Assembly (NCBI GenBank): GCA_003952965.2
Contig: CM025850.1
Location: 13,292,323-13,356,322 of the forward strand
DNA from: Morella rubra
Taxonomy: Eukaryota > Streptophyta > Magnoliopsida > Fagales > Myricaceae
DNA: 64,000 nucleotides
Direction: 5' to 3'
Made by a program: the position numbers and the translations under genes. Of this stretch, positions 10,614 to 24,440 are shown in pieces (positions within the stretch are counted from its first letter, which is position 1; each line of letters begins with the position of its first letter). The notes under the pieces were generated by a model, which did no database searches, was not told the DNA's origin, and worked only from the letters and a program-made list of their open reading frames with translations.

Positions 10614-12509
10614 TCCGTCTGTAGAAGTGAAAGCGGCGGGCGCAGGCCTCGCTTTTCCATGCATGTAGAGCTTTAAGGAAGTTGAGCACACACGTCTTTG
10701 CTTCCGCCTTCCAGTCTTGAGGCTCAAACAAGTGGGAAGAGACTCGAGAGAGGGTTTCGTCATCTGGTCCCTGAAATCTTTGGACCATGACGAACGGGAT
10801 GATGTATACTTCTCTGGCCTATTTATGACTTCCAATGGAACCATTTTCTGTGCCTTAAACAAATGGAGACACAATATTCTTTAATTATACGTGTCATTAA
10901 AGGGTTTTCCTCACCATATCATTTGCATATAATGATTTGTTTAATTTGGACACTGCATAACAAAACATGTGTACTTAACCTTACCAAGAATTCTAGTCTG
11001 ATGGCATCTCTTTTCATCTAATGAAGGGAAGGTATACTCTTGAGTCCTTTGTGGAACCGATTTGGCTTATTAAACTAATGAAGGGGCGGGAGTGGCCACT
11101 TTCTCCACTTAAGTTTGATGATATAGAAAGCAACTTTGTTGTCAGGATAAACAAAATAAACCTCAGAAAGGAGCAAACCATAGTCCATAGAACCATCTCT
11201 TCTTAAGTGGTGGACATTGACGAAACACAGAACATGCAATTAAATTAGGCAGAGGAAACTAATGAAGGGTGCCCTGCTCATTGTCGGTCAAATACTACTA
11301 TAATTGAAACCTCATCCACCTAACATTAATAATGGAGATGGCAAATTATCGAATCATAATTAATTATGATAAAAGTATATCACTATTTCTTTGAATAATA
11401 GTATGTGGGTGTGGATAGTATAAATACGTTTAGTGCTCGTGTTTTGAACTTCTTGGATAAAGATGACTCTTTTTTTTAAGGATATCCAAATATTTGAGAC
11501 CTAATAAGTTTAGAGATGTAGGGGGCAAAGTGATCTTTGCTTAGATCTGGAAATTTTCGTATAAATAGTTTATGATGCAACCTTAACTTTTGGTAATAGT
11601 AAAATCTTTGGTCGTTCTCTCTTGTAGACAGAAGAAATTACTGAACTATGTCAAATCTCTGTCTCAATTTTCTTGCTTTCTATATCTCTTTGATTTCTGT
11701 TTATTTTTTATGATTGGTGTTCATGAAATTGGGTGATTCGGAGCTCTAAGCTGAAACAGGAAGCAGAGGGGATCTTGTTGACTATGGATGAAATCAAAAA
11801 AGTTCTCCAGCTGATCCCATGCTCATATTGAAAAGAATAACTGCACGCAGCACGCCAGTATCGAAATGTTCAAACAGCATCAGCAGAAACGAAGAAACTT
11901 GCTACAGGACGCTCAACAAGTCAAATAAATTAGAGACACGATAAAGGAGAATATATTGCACAAAAACTAATAAAGATTAAGGAGATTCAAGGGGATAGTG
12001 CCATTAAGAACTTTTCCTTCATTGTCGTGACCCATTTGGGGTATTCTTTACAATATTGTACGGGGTTGACCCATTGTCTTTGTCTTATGATAAATATATG
12101 GTACGATATGTTTAAGTCTCTTAATAAAAATCATTAGCATATGAGCTTACTTTACTCGTGTTGGACACGTTTAATTAGAATTAATTACCTTTTGGTACAA
12201 ATTAAAGCCTATTCTGCGCGCCGGTTTGAATATAGGACAATATATGCTACTCACAGCTACAAACTGACATTTCAGAAAACCAAAATTAGTAAATTACCAG
12301 CAACAATTGGTGTCTTTTCCCAGCACATGAAAAGGCTGCAGCAAATTTTATCGTCTTCCATCAGCACGGCAATTAATGGACAGTATTGCGTGCTTCTCGT
12401 TTCCAGCTGGGAATATAAAAAGGCGGTTGCTTAATCAGAAGGTACTGGGTACAAGGTGTGTAAGCAAATATTACACGTCGATGTACTACGCGTACCTGAT
12501 TTGGTTAAG

Positions 12510-12531
12510 ATATATATATATATATATATAT
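12510..12531. repeat. (TA)n microsatellite
   Basis: About 11 uninterrupted AT/TA units. It is followed by a strongly AT-rich stretch to about 12690. Confidence 0.95.
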
Positions 12532-13250
12532 TGGTATGAGCTCTGACGTTTGTTTTTCCAAAATTTTGATGATAATTTTTTAATAAAATAAATATATTTT
12601 AAAATTTTAATTTTTACATATACATATTTACTTTTCATAAATTTTAATAAATCTTAATAAAATAAAAATTTTCAAAATTTTTACAACAAACACCCCCAAA
12701 TCTTAGACAGCTTTTACTGTTCGTTCTTTCTTGCTCATTTCTTTTTTCTTTTCTCCTCCTCCGGCCGTTTTCAGAGGAGCAGTATGCGTCATCGCCAATT
12801 TTTCTGTGGTAAAGAACATACCCACGAACGCATGCAGGAAGGGTGGCCACGTTGCAAGCTACCATGGCAGCTGTTTGAGCTGCAACGTTGCCATCCTACG
12901 ACCTTGGAGAGGACATGACTACATGCAGTGCCAGTGTCGTCCATGACTACGTGCAATGCAAGTGTTGAATGTGCTTCTGGCGTTGAAACTCTCAGCGACG
13001 TGCGTATCGTGTGTGTCCCCTTTTTTTATGCGTAGGCGCGCGGGACCAAGTTCTTTCGGCCTACTATATATGCTAAAATCCTGTTGGAAACCCGTGATCA
13101 TTTTTCTGGCGGTTGACCTTTTTCTGGTTGCAAATGTAACCAACTTGTACACAAATAGGAACAAAGAAATCGCGTTTAGGTGGACACCCGTGATCATTGA
13201 ACCCTTCCGCCTACCAAGAGTCAAAAACACCCTTTAGCTTGCCAAGAGAG

Positions 13251-16200
13251 TTAGTTTTTTTTTTTTTTGGGTAAGTGAGTTAAAAAAAAAACTTCTTTAC
13301 ATATAATTTGCAATTAATTGGGTTGAGCATCCAAGGTTCTTGTAGCTGGTGCAAGAGGCTCCGAGAGAGCCTGTAAGGGCTAGACTAATGTGTTCAGGCT
13401 TGCCTTGAAATTGAAGAAAGTGAAATTAGCTAGCTTTAGCGGGATTACGAGGGTAAGAGAAGATATATAAGCCGCTCAAACAACTATACAGCAGTGTCCC
13501 ATTGATTTGGAGGCAATTAGAGAATAAATTATTAACAAGGACAACTCACAATTTTTTATACTTAAAGAAAGAAAAAAAAGGAGATTATAAAGCACTTTAA
13601 AAGACTACATATGGGGCAACCCTATCCCTTTTAACCCATGAATGACTAAGGCGCCCTAAGAAGACCATCAAAAAGAGGTTGAACCATGAGCAAGTTTTAC
13701 TGTCTAAATTAATTTGTACTTACACATTCATGATTTGAGACAAGCATATGACTACTGCAAGATCAACCAGGTAGAATTCTTTATCGATGATAGTACTGTA
13801 CAAAAACTTTATCACACTCAGAGGTGTGGAAGTTCAGTACAGTAGGGGCACGACAATCGTGCATGTAACTCAGTTTGGACAAACAGAGGCCAAAAGCCAC
13901 ACACCCCATTATATGTTTCGCATCCGAGAGTATGAGTGTATATGCTCACATGGTCCATGGCAACTAATGCGGATTAAAAATTTAAAAGAGAGATTTGTCA
14001 AATAAGGATGCATGATAAAACCCTTTGGCCTCATGTTTTAAATGAGAAGTTCTTTAGAATGCTTTGGCGGTTGTTGGATAATATAAGAGAGGTTATCAAA
14101 CGCAAGTTTGTTGAATGATCTAGTGCTTTGCTGCGATCGAGGGAGGCGCAAGTTTCATGAAGATGGCTGACCATTGATGCCAAAAAGCATGGCAAAAGAA
14201 CATATACCATATCATAATATCTTCTGCCAACTCACCATATTCAGATTTTATTCTACGTATCTTCCACATGGGGTAGATTAATTTGAAAACACATCTGGGG
14301 GACCAATCATGTGTCCTGAGGATTTTCATCCTGGACTAATTGGAGACAAAAGAACATTTTTGGCAAACAATGCTTGTGATAAGCACGTAAATACAAGAAA
14401 GGGAGAGCATGCACTTGATCCTTTGAGCTAGCTAGCCTGCTCGACCGGCAAGCAAGGAGCTAGCAATGGGTTACTAGTCGGCTAGGCGTTTGCAGATACC
14501 ACGCCCACCACCATGCCCACGTTCCGTGTAGACCACACACGAACGCATATATAGCAACAAGTGCCAATGGAACATGTTTAAGCATGTTTCAGAAAAGATC
14601 CAAATCCGATGAAGGGTTAAATGTTGCATTGCTTGGGATCCATATATACCTTTTCGATCGTTAGGCTGAATAGTAGTGACAGTACTCAAAGATATTTCCT
14701 CACTGCATCAAAAGATGGTAATTAATTCTATTGTCAATCTCAACCCATATGTCCAGTGGACCAACCAGCCGACAGGATTAGACAAAAACATCCATTCCTG
14801 AGATAAAATAGAAAAAAAAAAGTTCACTAGGCCCAACTGGCTAAAGTATTATTGCCCCCTTGTCTCAGCCAATCTTTTATTAGGGTACCAACGTCTATAC
14901 AGCATGATACCGAGTTACCAAAGAAAGGTATTATTTTCATGCCATGAAATAGCAAAGAAAAGTTCAATTAATGTTTCATGTGGCATGCCATAAAGTTGCT
15001 TGCAGCTTATTGACCGAACAAGCGTCTGCAAAAAAGGCAACAATATAGAGAAGAAAAGGCAAAACAAGATCTTTCCCCTATAATCTAGATTGCAAATCAC
15101 TGCGACAGTGAGACAGACCATGCAATGGAGCATTAATACCTTCTACCAATCCATCGACTTTTTTTTTTTTTTTTAAATTCTAGGCAACCAATCCATCCGA
15201 TTTGATTCTACATGTCTTGCAAATGGGTAAATTTGAATGCAAGCTCACACAAAAGAGAGATCGATCATATATATCTGTCTGCAGGATCTCTAATTGCTAG
15301 TGTTCATGCACTTAATTTGTTAAATCATTGATCCTCCGATCTGAATGCTGATGGAAAACAAACATTTGAGCGGCTACCTTTAAGTTTAGAAGCAAGAGAT
15401 CTGGCAGCGCCATGTGATCTAGTGCTAAAACACACATGCGCAACAACTGTCTAGCATCAGACAGGTTTATGCATGTTTTCGACAGAAACCGCAAATTGGA
15501 GGAAAGGTTTTGCTCTATATTGTCTATACTTGCGTTAATAAATAGTATTTGCAGCTGTGACGATAAAATTGTACCTTGAAGAACCTTTGTATAGTGCCAT
15601 GTTAAAACTGCTTGCCCTATCAAGCCCAAGCATTTTTCTGTTAAGATTTAGACTAATTTGTTGGGAAATAATCTTCTCGTACCCTTTTTCTGTTAACTTC
15701 AGATTAAGCGTGTCATAGATTCGATCAGCTTTTGTTGTCATGTTTGATGGTACCAAAGTTGGACTAGTTTTTGCTGCAATTCTAACTATTGTACGACCAC
15801 AAAGACGCGATAGCTTCCATTCGGCCCAAATCGAGCTCCAACTCAGTTTGAGGCAACCCAAATTCAGCCCAGTACTTTTTTTTTTGTGGGGGTTTTGTTT
15901 CAGCCCAGTTCTTGATATATCTTAAAGAAGTTTGATCTCTGCAAGCTTTGAGGAAAAAAAAAAAAAAAAAAAAAAAAAGTCCGACATCCACATATATCAT
16001 ACAGTCCTCTGTGACATACTAATATGGGTCGTCACATCTGTCTCAAAATGTATGTGGATGGACATGCATTTACTAGAAAGAATTGAGTAAAATATTCTAC
16101 ACCATATCTAAGTGATGGGTAAGCAATAGTCGGCCCATTTTGGCCCAATCCCAAGCCAATATAGAAATGAAGACCTTAAGAGAGGCCCGCTAAAGCAAGA

Positions 16201-18759
16201 CGAAACATGGACCAAGTAGCCCTAATTCAAAAGGCCTGGAATTCAGAGAAGAGAACCCAAAGAATCACAAGCTGGAGGGACAAGGGTAGTGTTAATATTA
16301 AATCAAGTGTTTCCAATACAATGAGCGCATAGGCTCAATCTCCTCACCGTTGATGTACTTAGTGGACCACATAAAGAGTCTTGACAAAAAGAAGACAAAA
16401 TAAATGTTCGTGACGCATCCTTTTACTCTAAGCTTGAAGTTCTTCAATAATGCAACAAAATTTTGTCCATACTCTACCAAAGGAGAACTGCAACTTAATG
16501 TGAAAGGAATTAGCCAAGCAAGGTTTTACGATTGATTAAAAAGAAATCTCATCCTAATTATTTCCATGTGGGTCTTTGGATATTCCTTTCTTCTTCTTCT
16601 GAATTTTCTTTTTCCTAGGCGGCTCCTTGAATATTCACTGTGAAATGAATTACTGGCCTCAATTAGAATTTGGAGCCAATTACATAAAATAAATATTTTG
16701 GAGAGTTATAATTGAAAATAGAAAGAAAAACTGCCAAACCAGCAAAAACAAAGACAAAGAAAGAGTTTCTACACTAATTTTAGAAGGGAAAGTTAGTTTT
16801 TTGGGGGGATTCTTTAAGCTTTACAATTTGACATAAATTCACTTTCACTCCTAAATTGTGAGATCATTCACCCTTTGCATCATAAATTATTAATTTTGAA
16901 ATATTTCATCCCCAAATTATCAATTACTGACACTTTGCACCATATGTAATGGCTTGAATCTCAAAGCAAACAGTTCAAGAATGTCAATATTACGGATAAA
17001 TAAAAATCAATTAGTGTGACCTAACCCAAAGACTTTCCTAAAAAATAACAATAGTAGTAGCCAGTAAATCAACCACGCGTCTCCCAATATAAACTCGTAA
17101 ATATCTCCCAAATCGATACCTTAAGAATTGGTAACAAAGTTTAATGATTTGTGTCGGTAAATAGAGATGGTTAATTTCCGTGTGAGTTCGAGTCATTTTA
17201 TATTATACACTTCTGAGCCAGAAAATGATTTTCAATAATATATTCACACAATCACATAAGAAAAAAAAGAATATAATCATATATCAAAACCAGAAACGTC
17301 CAATTAAATACTAATTCAACTGAATAATAAAACAATTCCAAATAATTCATAAAACTCACTCCTAAGGTCTTTCCACTCACTGTGAAAATGTTTTCGCCCT
17401 GTTCAATATCTATGTTACCTTTTTTTTTCTCTTAGAGTTAACATGGTTGCACTGTCTTCCCGTGAGGGACTCTCGTAACTCACAGTACCGAGTTGGAAAC
17501 TCACTTACCACCAAGAGTATTAAAGTTGCCTACAATTATGCATATCGTCAAATTACCATAGTCATTATAATTTATAAAGATAAATTACAATTTCTACGGT
17601 TAGAAATAATATCATAATCAAATATACAAGATTTGATATGATATTATTATTATCATGATATCCAAGTTTAAAATAGTGATATCGTTATCAATCTCAGATA
17701 TCCAAGTTTAAATATAAAATATTTTCCTATCATATTTTGTAATGTCTCTATAAAGATAGTTGTACTCTGTATGGACTTATAATACAAAATAGTTATATGG
17801 AGGGTTTCACAGTAGATATAGGTCTTAGATCGAACCACTTAAATCTCTTGTGTTTTTTATTATTTTTCTCTAATCTTATTATATCATTTTTTTTATCTTA
17901 CATCCAGAAATTACTAATGTCATTACCTCAAACTCACCATTAACTTTCATATTCCTAAATTTATATTATCCCTTCGTTATGACTTTACTCATTCATAGAC
18001 TATTTGTCGACGGTTTCTATACCCACATGAGAGGCACGTGACCTTATTCTTACGTAAAAATATAAATTTGCCCTCATTTGATCCCTTGCTAGCCTTCTAG
18101 CGATTCATTGACCCAAGAAACAGCATGTAGGTAATTGATTTTTATTTATTAAAAAAGATAACTCACTAGAATCGATGTGGTCAAATTTGTCTTTTCAAGT
18201 AGGGAAATAAGGTAAATTCATTTCATGTAAGACAAAAACCATTTCATACAAAACAGTTGTAGTGTTTGAGGAATGAACAACGAAAACACATTTTAAGGGA
18301 AAAGTTATAACGAATTAAAATTTGTCAAGGTATTTAAGCATCGAGTGTTTGTTTAAAAAGAAAATTGTAATTTGCCGTATAATTTAATATGTCCAAAATC
18401 TCTGTGTGGCATTTGAATCACACCTTTCATGTCAAACCTTCATAAGGGTCATAATTAAAAATACATATTTTTTTTCCAATCCAATACACACATACACGAA
18501 CTCAGGATTGGACCTCAAGATTACTAGTCGTACTCAGTGATTAAATGGGCAAATAGAAATAATTCATTAAAGATAAAATGTTGTCATTATTTTTGGCTAA
18601 AGAAAGAAATAGAATAAATTCATTAAACGAGCAAATGTCGTTAGCATATTTATTCAAAATGAAGAATTCAAATACACGTAAATTTCAACAAGGAAATGGC
18701 TACTCTTATCATCTTATCTAGCTCGACAAAACAACTTTCTGTCATCGAAATTTGTGCAT
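13251..18759. other. no recognisable gene; AT-rich repeat debris
   Basis: All open frames are short (at most about 108 codons), overlap one another on both strands, and show no family signature. Poly-A and poly-T tracts at 15159-15174 and 15953-15978 suggest old retroelement tails. The only part with a plausible identity is the LTR-like patch at 17720-17900, listed separately. Confidence 0.5.
17720..17900 (+). mobile_element. Copia-type LTR remnant (R/U5-like)
   Basis: The order of words TGTCTCTATAAAGATAG, GTTGTACTCTGTATGG, TTATAATACAAAATAG, ATAGGTCTTAGATCGAACCAC and TTAAATCTCTTGTG resembles the transcribed part of many plant Copia LTRs. A similar order occurs three times at about 36418-36780. 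No coding region or boundaries are visible, so this is a fragment. Confidence 0.45.
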
Positions 18760-21700
18760 TATTTATCATATAATATGACATATCTTGACAGAGACTGATT
18801 TCAAATCAAACATACACTGAAATATAATTTACAATGGTACAACACTGTATCACGTTCTATACTCAAAGGTATAATTATAAAAATACACCTAATGTATAAC
18901 TTTTTTATGATTCTGTATTCAAACTACCATTAGGATTTTAACAAAAAATGAGGTTAACCACACTATTAGTACCTTTCGATTTTCTCGAATATTTCCTCCC
19001 TTTTTTTTTTTTCTTTTTTGTCGATACGCTCATTTTTCTTCTCTCTCTTTCTCTCTCGGCTAACGTGCTCGGTTATTTGCTCGTGTCTCAGACCTCTTGG
19101 TTTGTTCTATCAAAAGATGCATTTCGCAGTTGGTATCACCCATTTTTCACTTTTTCAAAGGTCAGAAGTTCGAAAATGGACATAAGTTGAAATCACTTGT
19201 AAAAGTAAAGTCTAACTTTGTGCCTAGTGGATGAACTGAGACTTTCTGGTAATCTTACTAGTGCTGTGGTGACAGACTCACCTATTAGATAGTAGTTTTG
19301 GCTCAAACCGAATATTTTACAGCGGAAAAAACTCTTATAATCATGTCCCAAGAAGAATTACTATGCTGATCGCCTCCTTCCCCTATCGCTTAGAAAGAAA
19401 AAAAAAAAAAAAAAAAAAGAAAAAAAGAAGGAGAAGCATTTCGCGTTTTAAAGTTGTATCCTTGTCTGTGTTTTTTTATTGTTGTGATTTGTGAATGTCA
19501 AGCCACCTGGCCCTGGGTGTTAAAAAATTAAAAAACGACGTTTTAGGAGGAGGAGAACACCAATCATCCGCCCAACACTTTGTACACATAGATTTTTGGG
19601 ATGTCATAGGGGATCAGCCTAAGGCGCTAATTCAACCCTTGTTTTTTAGTGACTATACATTATTCCACTAGGAGATATTTGTTCTATAATTTTTAACGTT
19701 TATCATACGTGCACAGGATTACATCGAAAGTGTTAACACCCTTTTTAGTCCAAACACTAGTCATAGCTCGACGACACTCTACAAATAAAAGTTAGCCTCC
19801 GCACCCAGGAGAGTAAATGTAAATACCATGAATATTGTCGATTATAAAATTAAATTTTCAGTAGATCTATTGATACGCATGACCATTTGAAATTATTTGG
19901 GAGAAATCGGGGGATAACAGAATATATTTTACTAAATGCAATGTATACTGTATTTCAACAACCCTTTAATTCTGCTTAAAATAAATTTATGTGAAAATTA
20001 CACGAAAATAAGTATAATCTGTAATATGAGGTTTAATCCCCATACACTAAGTTTCACTCCCTAGCTTTTTTCGAGAATATTAACCCAATCGAATTCATAT
20101 TTGCTATCCCTTGTTCTTCGTTTTTTCCTGTTCAGTGCCCTCATTTATTACTCTTATAGTTATCTTTTCTTCATTATCTTCTCAATTAACTCCTTAGCTC
20201 CTACCACTTTCGTAGCTACACGTTATGTCTCAGGATTAATTTGCTTCGTGTTCTCAGTAACGATCATGTGTGGAGCTTGTATATACTCATAAATAATAAA
20301 TAGATAGCAAAGCCTTTGTTTTAAGGGTCATGCCAAAGGATAGTAATTATCGGAACTCTACTGATTTTGACCGACACTCACTTTTTTTTTAAAAAAATGC
20401 TGTGTCTCTCAAGACAGTTACTGATAACATTGAGGTTAAGACCATAAGTGAAATCATCTCCTCTCATCTTGTTAAACTCTGAGTTATATAAGGAGATCTA
20501 CTACTTTTTTGTGCCTTTAGTGCGTACTGAATCTTTGAATATCTATTCTGGTAATCTTACTTTACAGTGCGCCTAGCGTTGGTGACTGTATAATCTTCCC
20601 TCACCTGCTAAGTTTGAATAAAGTAAGTTTTTAGGAGGCTTTGACCAAAATCTGAGGAGACTATATAATTTATCAACAGGCCTGAGAGCAATAAAATACA
20701 TCTCAAATAATAATAAAATCATGTCCAAAAGAATCGTTCCTATAGAAATGCTAGATTTTCTGCTATCAAATCGTGATTGACTTATCGCTCTATTAATCAA
20801 ACCGGATATCCACTTAAAATCAAAACGTTATTGAAAAATAAATAATAGAATACTATCAACTAAATTCCGATATTAAGGAGTCTATTCTTGACTTACACTG
20901 ATTTCCGTCGGTTTAACAAGTTGGTATTTTAACTGTCGAATCGATAGATGTTCTATTTTATGTTGTAGTGTGTATTTCCGTGATGACTGTACCAATAGAT
21001 GGCTCCCTCACTGCTTGCAGATCACGCTCTGGGGGTCTAGATTTTATGAAAAAAACGTTTTAGCGGAAGGGCAAGTCAACCCTATTCGGTCCTGCGGTGT
21101 CCCAAATATACATGCTGACTTAGTAATGACCATTCAATTTTACCACTTTAATTTCATGCCTCGACTCTGGGAATCAAGTCTATAACTTCTTATCAACTTT
21201 AACTGACTCTTATATAAAAATAAAACGTCACTTGATTCAAACAGGTTGTGTAACGTCCAAACGTTGGAAGGCAAAGTTTATCCCAAAAAAAGTTTGCCGA
21301 TTCTTTTGAGTCTAGACATGGTATTTAAAAAAAGCTTATAATAAAAATTGACCGAAGAGGATCAAGCTTTAAACTTGTAGATAATGTGACCCTGGATGGT
21401 GTAGAGAAATTAGTATGGGTGATTCGGGAGGGGACCCATATCGCGAATTGCTCCTTTCTTAATTACAAAGATTTTAATTAATCCTATGAAAAAACAACTG
21501 ATAATAAGACCCAGTCCTCTTAATTAAAATGCGTTTTATAATATCAAGAAAATACAAAGGAATAATGTTTTCAGTTTTTATAAACATCTAAGAATGCTAC
21601 TACATGGACGTCAATCAGACGTAAGAGAGAGCAAAGATAAAAAATAAAGCATAACACATAGAGTATATCTAACTCACGACCTCCTAATGCCATCCATAAA

Positions 21701-23619
21701 GCTATCAAGGATCTGTCCACACACCATTATCACAATTCTACACTCAATAATAAAAACAAAGCACACGACAATTTATTTAGACATCCAGTAAAAATCATAG
21801 TCATCTTTTCCACGAATAAATTTATCACAAGAAAGGGCATTTTCCTGCACTAAGTCTTTCTCCTTTAGTTAATATATAGGACCGAAATAAAATTTTTTTA
21901 TATCAACCGCCCGTCTATCAAAAGGTGCATAAAAGGTCTTTTAAAATTGATATGAATATTAAAAATTAAGTTGTGTAAGGGGCCCTGCTCAAAAATGTAA
22001 AACGTAGAGTTTATAAATTCAATTTAAAACATCTCTTGTCCCCTTTGCCTACTGTAAACTTTCCTTCAATCTCTCTGTGTTGTCCTTTCTTTTTTCACTC
22101 TTTTCTTAATGGTCCCGCTCGCTGGCTACTCGGCTGTTTTACTTCTCTCGTGTTATTTACATAAACTATATTCTCGCCTTCACCTAAAAGAAATTCAAAT
22201 TATGTAAATATTGAGATATGCCCCACTTCTTATAAAAGTCACTATTAATGGGTCTAGGCCTGTTGCAATCCTGGGTGAGCCTTCATATTTAAAAGTTTAC
22301 ATGTCCATACAAAGAAATCATGGTTTGCTTCCGATGGTATCCAGATCATGGAAATAGGATGGTGTTAAGAACTATCCTTACGCAAATCTATTCCAGACAA
22401 TCCTTAATAAGTTTTCTCCTGTTCTCTTCAAGTGTTGTTGAAGCTAAGCATTCTTCTATTTACTCTAGGGCTGGTGTAGAGTGAGAGGAATGGTTCTTTG
22501 CTTTTAATTATTTTAGATTGGTTTATCACTGTTTGATAACAATAATCTTTCTTTAAGTGCACAATATAGATATTAATCCTTCTGTCTAGTTAACCACGGT
22601 TGTATGCTGAGTTCAGGGAGCGTAAGAAAGCCAGCTCAACTTGAAGAAAGAATATTCCGCATGGAAAAGGACAGCATAGAGGAAATTCGAACTTAGCTGC
22701 CTTCCACAAAAATCCACACCAGAACCTATATAGAGGCAAAATAAATGCAAAAGGATTAGTTCTTGTGTTGACCCCATACCAAATTGAAATATAATAAGAA
22801 AAAAAAAATATACATCACACTCTGAGAATTCGCGTCCCTTGCCGTGTGCTGGAGCACCCCTAACGATGACTTTCCACTAAGATAGTAGTGATAATAATTG
22901 TGTTTGTCGTCTGCATTATTGAGGGAGGCTTTCTTTCGGACTGCCGATTTCGGAGAACCCCTGTGTTTTCGAGAACTATTACAAGAGAATATGAGCTCAT
23001 CCTCAGACAGAGACAGACTGCAAGATATATTCATGATTGGTTTACTTTATTATTATCTTTTAAATTAAAAAAAAAAGGGACGATGAGTATAGGACGGCAG
23101 GAGTTAGAAAGTAAAGAAGGAATCGAAGAGGCATACGGGGGCTCGCCTAAAGAGCGGTGCGGATGGATACGGAACGGATGTCCGGAATTAACTAAAGTGT
23201 GTGGTACAGGAGGTATTGGAATTACAGCATTGTGAAAGTGGAAATTATAGTCGCCGACACTTCGCTATGAGGGTATCTTTTAAGCCTAAGAATTGGTAAC
23301 AGTCTCCTGACTTCGCCATCAGACCCGCAATAGGTATAAAGTTATTAGAACTGGAGGGAGTTGGACGAGGAGACTCAACATGTATCATTTCAAAACGAGA
23401 ATTTGCGAAAAGCCTTTTCTCCTCATTTACTCAGCCAACCCCAATCCTTCGAATAAGATCTGCTTCATTCCTTCTCATTTATATAAAAAAATGTACCTAC
23501 TAAACCATCTTCACTCAGGTTATCTTTCATTACCTTTTCCAACACACATTTTCTCTGCTTTCCTCAGCTTTGGGTTTTTACAACGAACCTCCTGATAAGT
23601 AAGTTTTCGGTATCATGGA

Positions 23620-24440
23620 AATAAATGCATCGAGTAGAACCAACCAAGAGTAAGGATTACAAGGAGAGAATTAAAATGTTCGCCAGCGGCGACAGAAAGA
23701 TTATGCTTTGCCCGGAACCCGCCCCACGGTCGGTTATAGACCTATCCACTCAGGCCATTCACAGCTATCCCAATGGATCTCCCCCAGATACGCCCGGAGC
23801 AGTAATCAAATTACAAAGTACCGCTCTCAGGTTCTTGTCACGCTTCACAATATTCTATTATAGTAGCCCACTTGGCACACGAATAAATGCGCGCAAAAAA
23901 ATACGAGTCTATTTCTTAGTGACTATTAAGTCACTCATTAATCTTTGTACTCAGTTGCTAAATGGAAAAATTAGTATAAACCTAAGACAAAGTCTCTATT
24001 AAGTTCCTTAGCTCTCTTCCCTTCTAACTTTTTGTCTTTTGTGTGGTTTCATGATGTTTTGGGTTTCAGTAGGATAAAAATTTAGAGGAAAATCCCTCAA
24101 GAGGCTTTAATTGCGTTTGTTTCAGATCTGAATAAAAGTATATGGGTGGTTAAATACGCCGGGCCACGTACGCGAGAAGTCGTCTAGACTGAGAAGAGTT
24201 ATTTACTAATAATGAAGCCTAGATTTCACGCGAGTTAATCATCTCTCTTTCATCATCTCGTCCCCAGTCCATGTCAAATAAGATTTCATGGCGTTAGGAA
24301 ACGTTACAGTTTTGATTTGTTTTTTTGCTAAGGGCCATGCCGAATTCTGATGCGGCTTGTGCGGTTTTGGTAGACGAAAGGCCGGACAGCCTCCTCTGCG
24401 CTTCTACCGACTGTGCGAAACCTGGGTATGCTCTCTTTCC
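23620..24440 (+). pseudogene. scrambled image of plastid PDH E1 beta exons 1-3
   Basis: Pieces of the clean exons are recognisable in order. 23730-23800 follows exon 1 around CCTCCAGGTCGGTTGACTCC. 24090-24200 follows exon 2, including ACGTACGCGAGA. 24368-24433 follows exon 3 up to GAAACCTGGGTATG and its splice donor. Foreign bases are inserted throughout, so no frame survives. A second image of exon 2 lies at about 27250-27340 and of the exon 3 end at about 27780-27830. I treat these as an assembly artefact of the gene at 38349, not as an evolved pseudogene. Confidence 0.7.

Larger units (their letters stand above)
8627..13250. other. no recognisable gene
   Basis: This 4.6-kb stretch contains short open frames only (largest 129 codons, 10485-10874 minus, low complexity across a CT repeat). 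None carries a recognisable domain. The texture of about 8650-10300 is patchy and resembles the scrambled region at 18760-34342, but I found no clean counterpart in the window to test this. A small inverted repeat lies at 12845-12892 (GGCCACGTTGCAAGCT with AGCTGCAACGTTGCC), and a 23-bp direct repeat beginning ATGACTAC lies at about 12914-12963. Confidence 0.5.

Noticed and set aside
10485-10874. 129-codon minus-strand frame
   Set aside because: It runs through a CT microsatellite that gives an Arg-Glu repeat; no domain and no homologous neighbour.
12540-12700. Possible AT-rich MITE
   Set aside because: The ends (GTTTGTTTTTCCAAAATTTTG and AAAATTTTTACAACAAAC) are only loosely inverted and the DNA is too AT-rich for this to mean much; no target duplication found.
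23625-24002. 125-codon open frame, and other frames of 90-116 codons between 22756 and 33399
   Set aside because: All lie in the interleaved contig end. Their translation reflects mixed fragments of the PDH locus, not genes.
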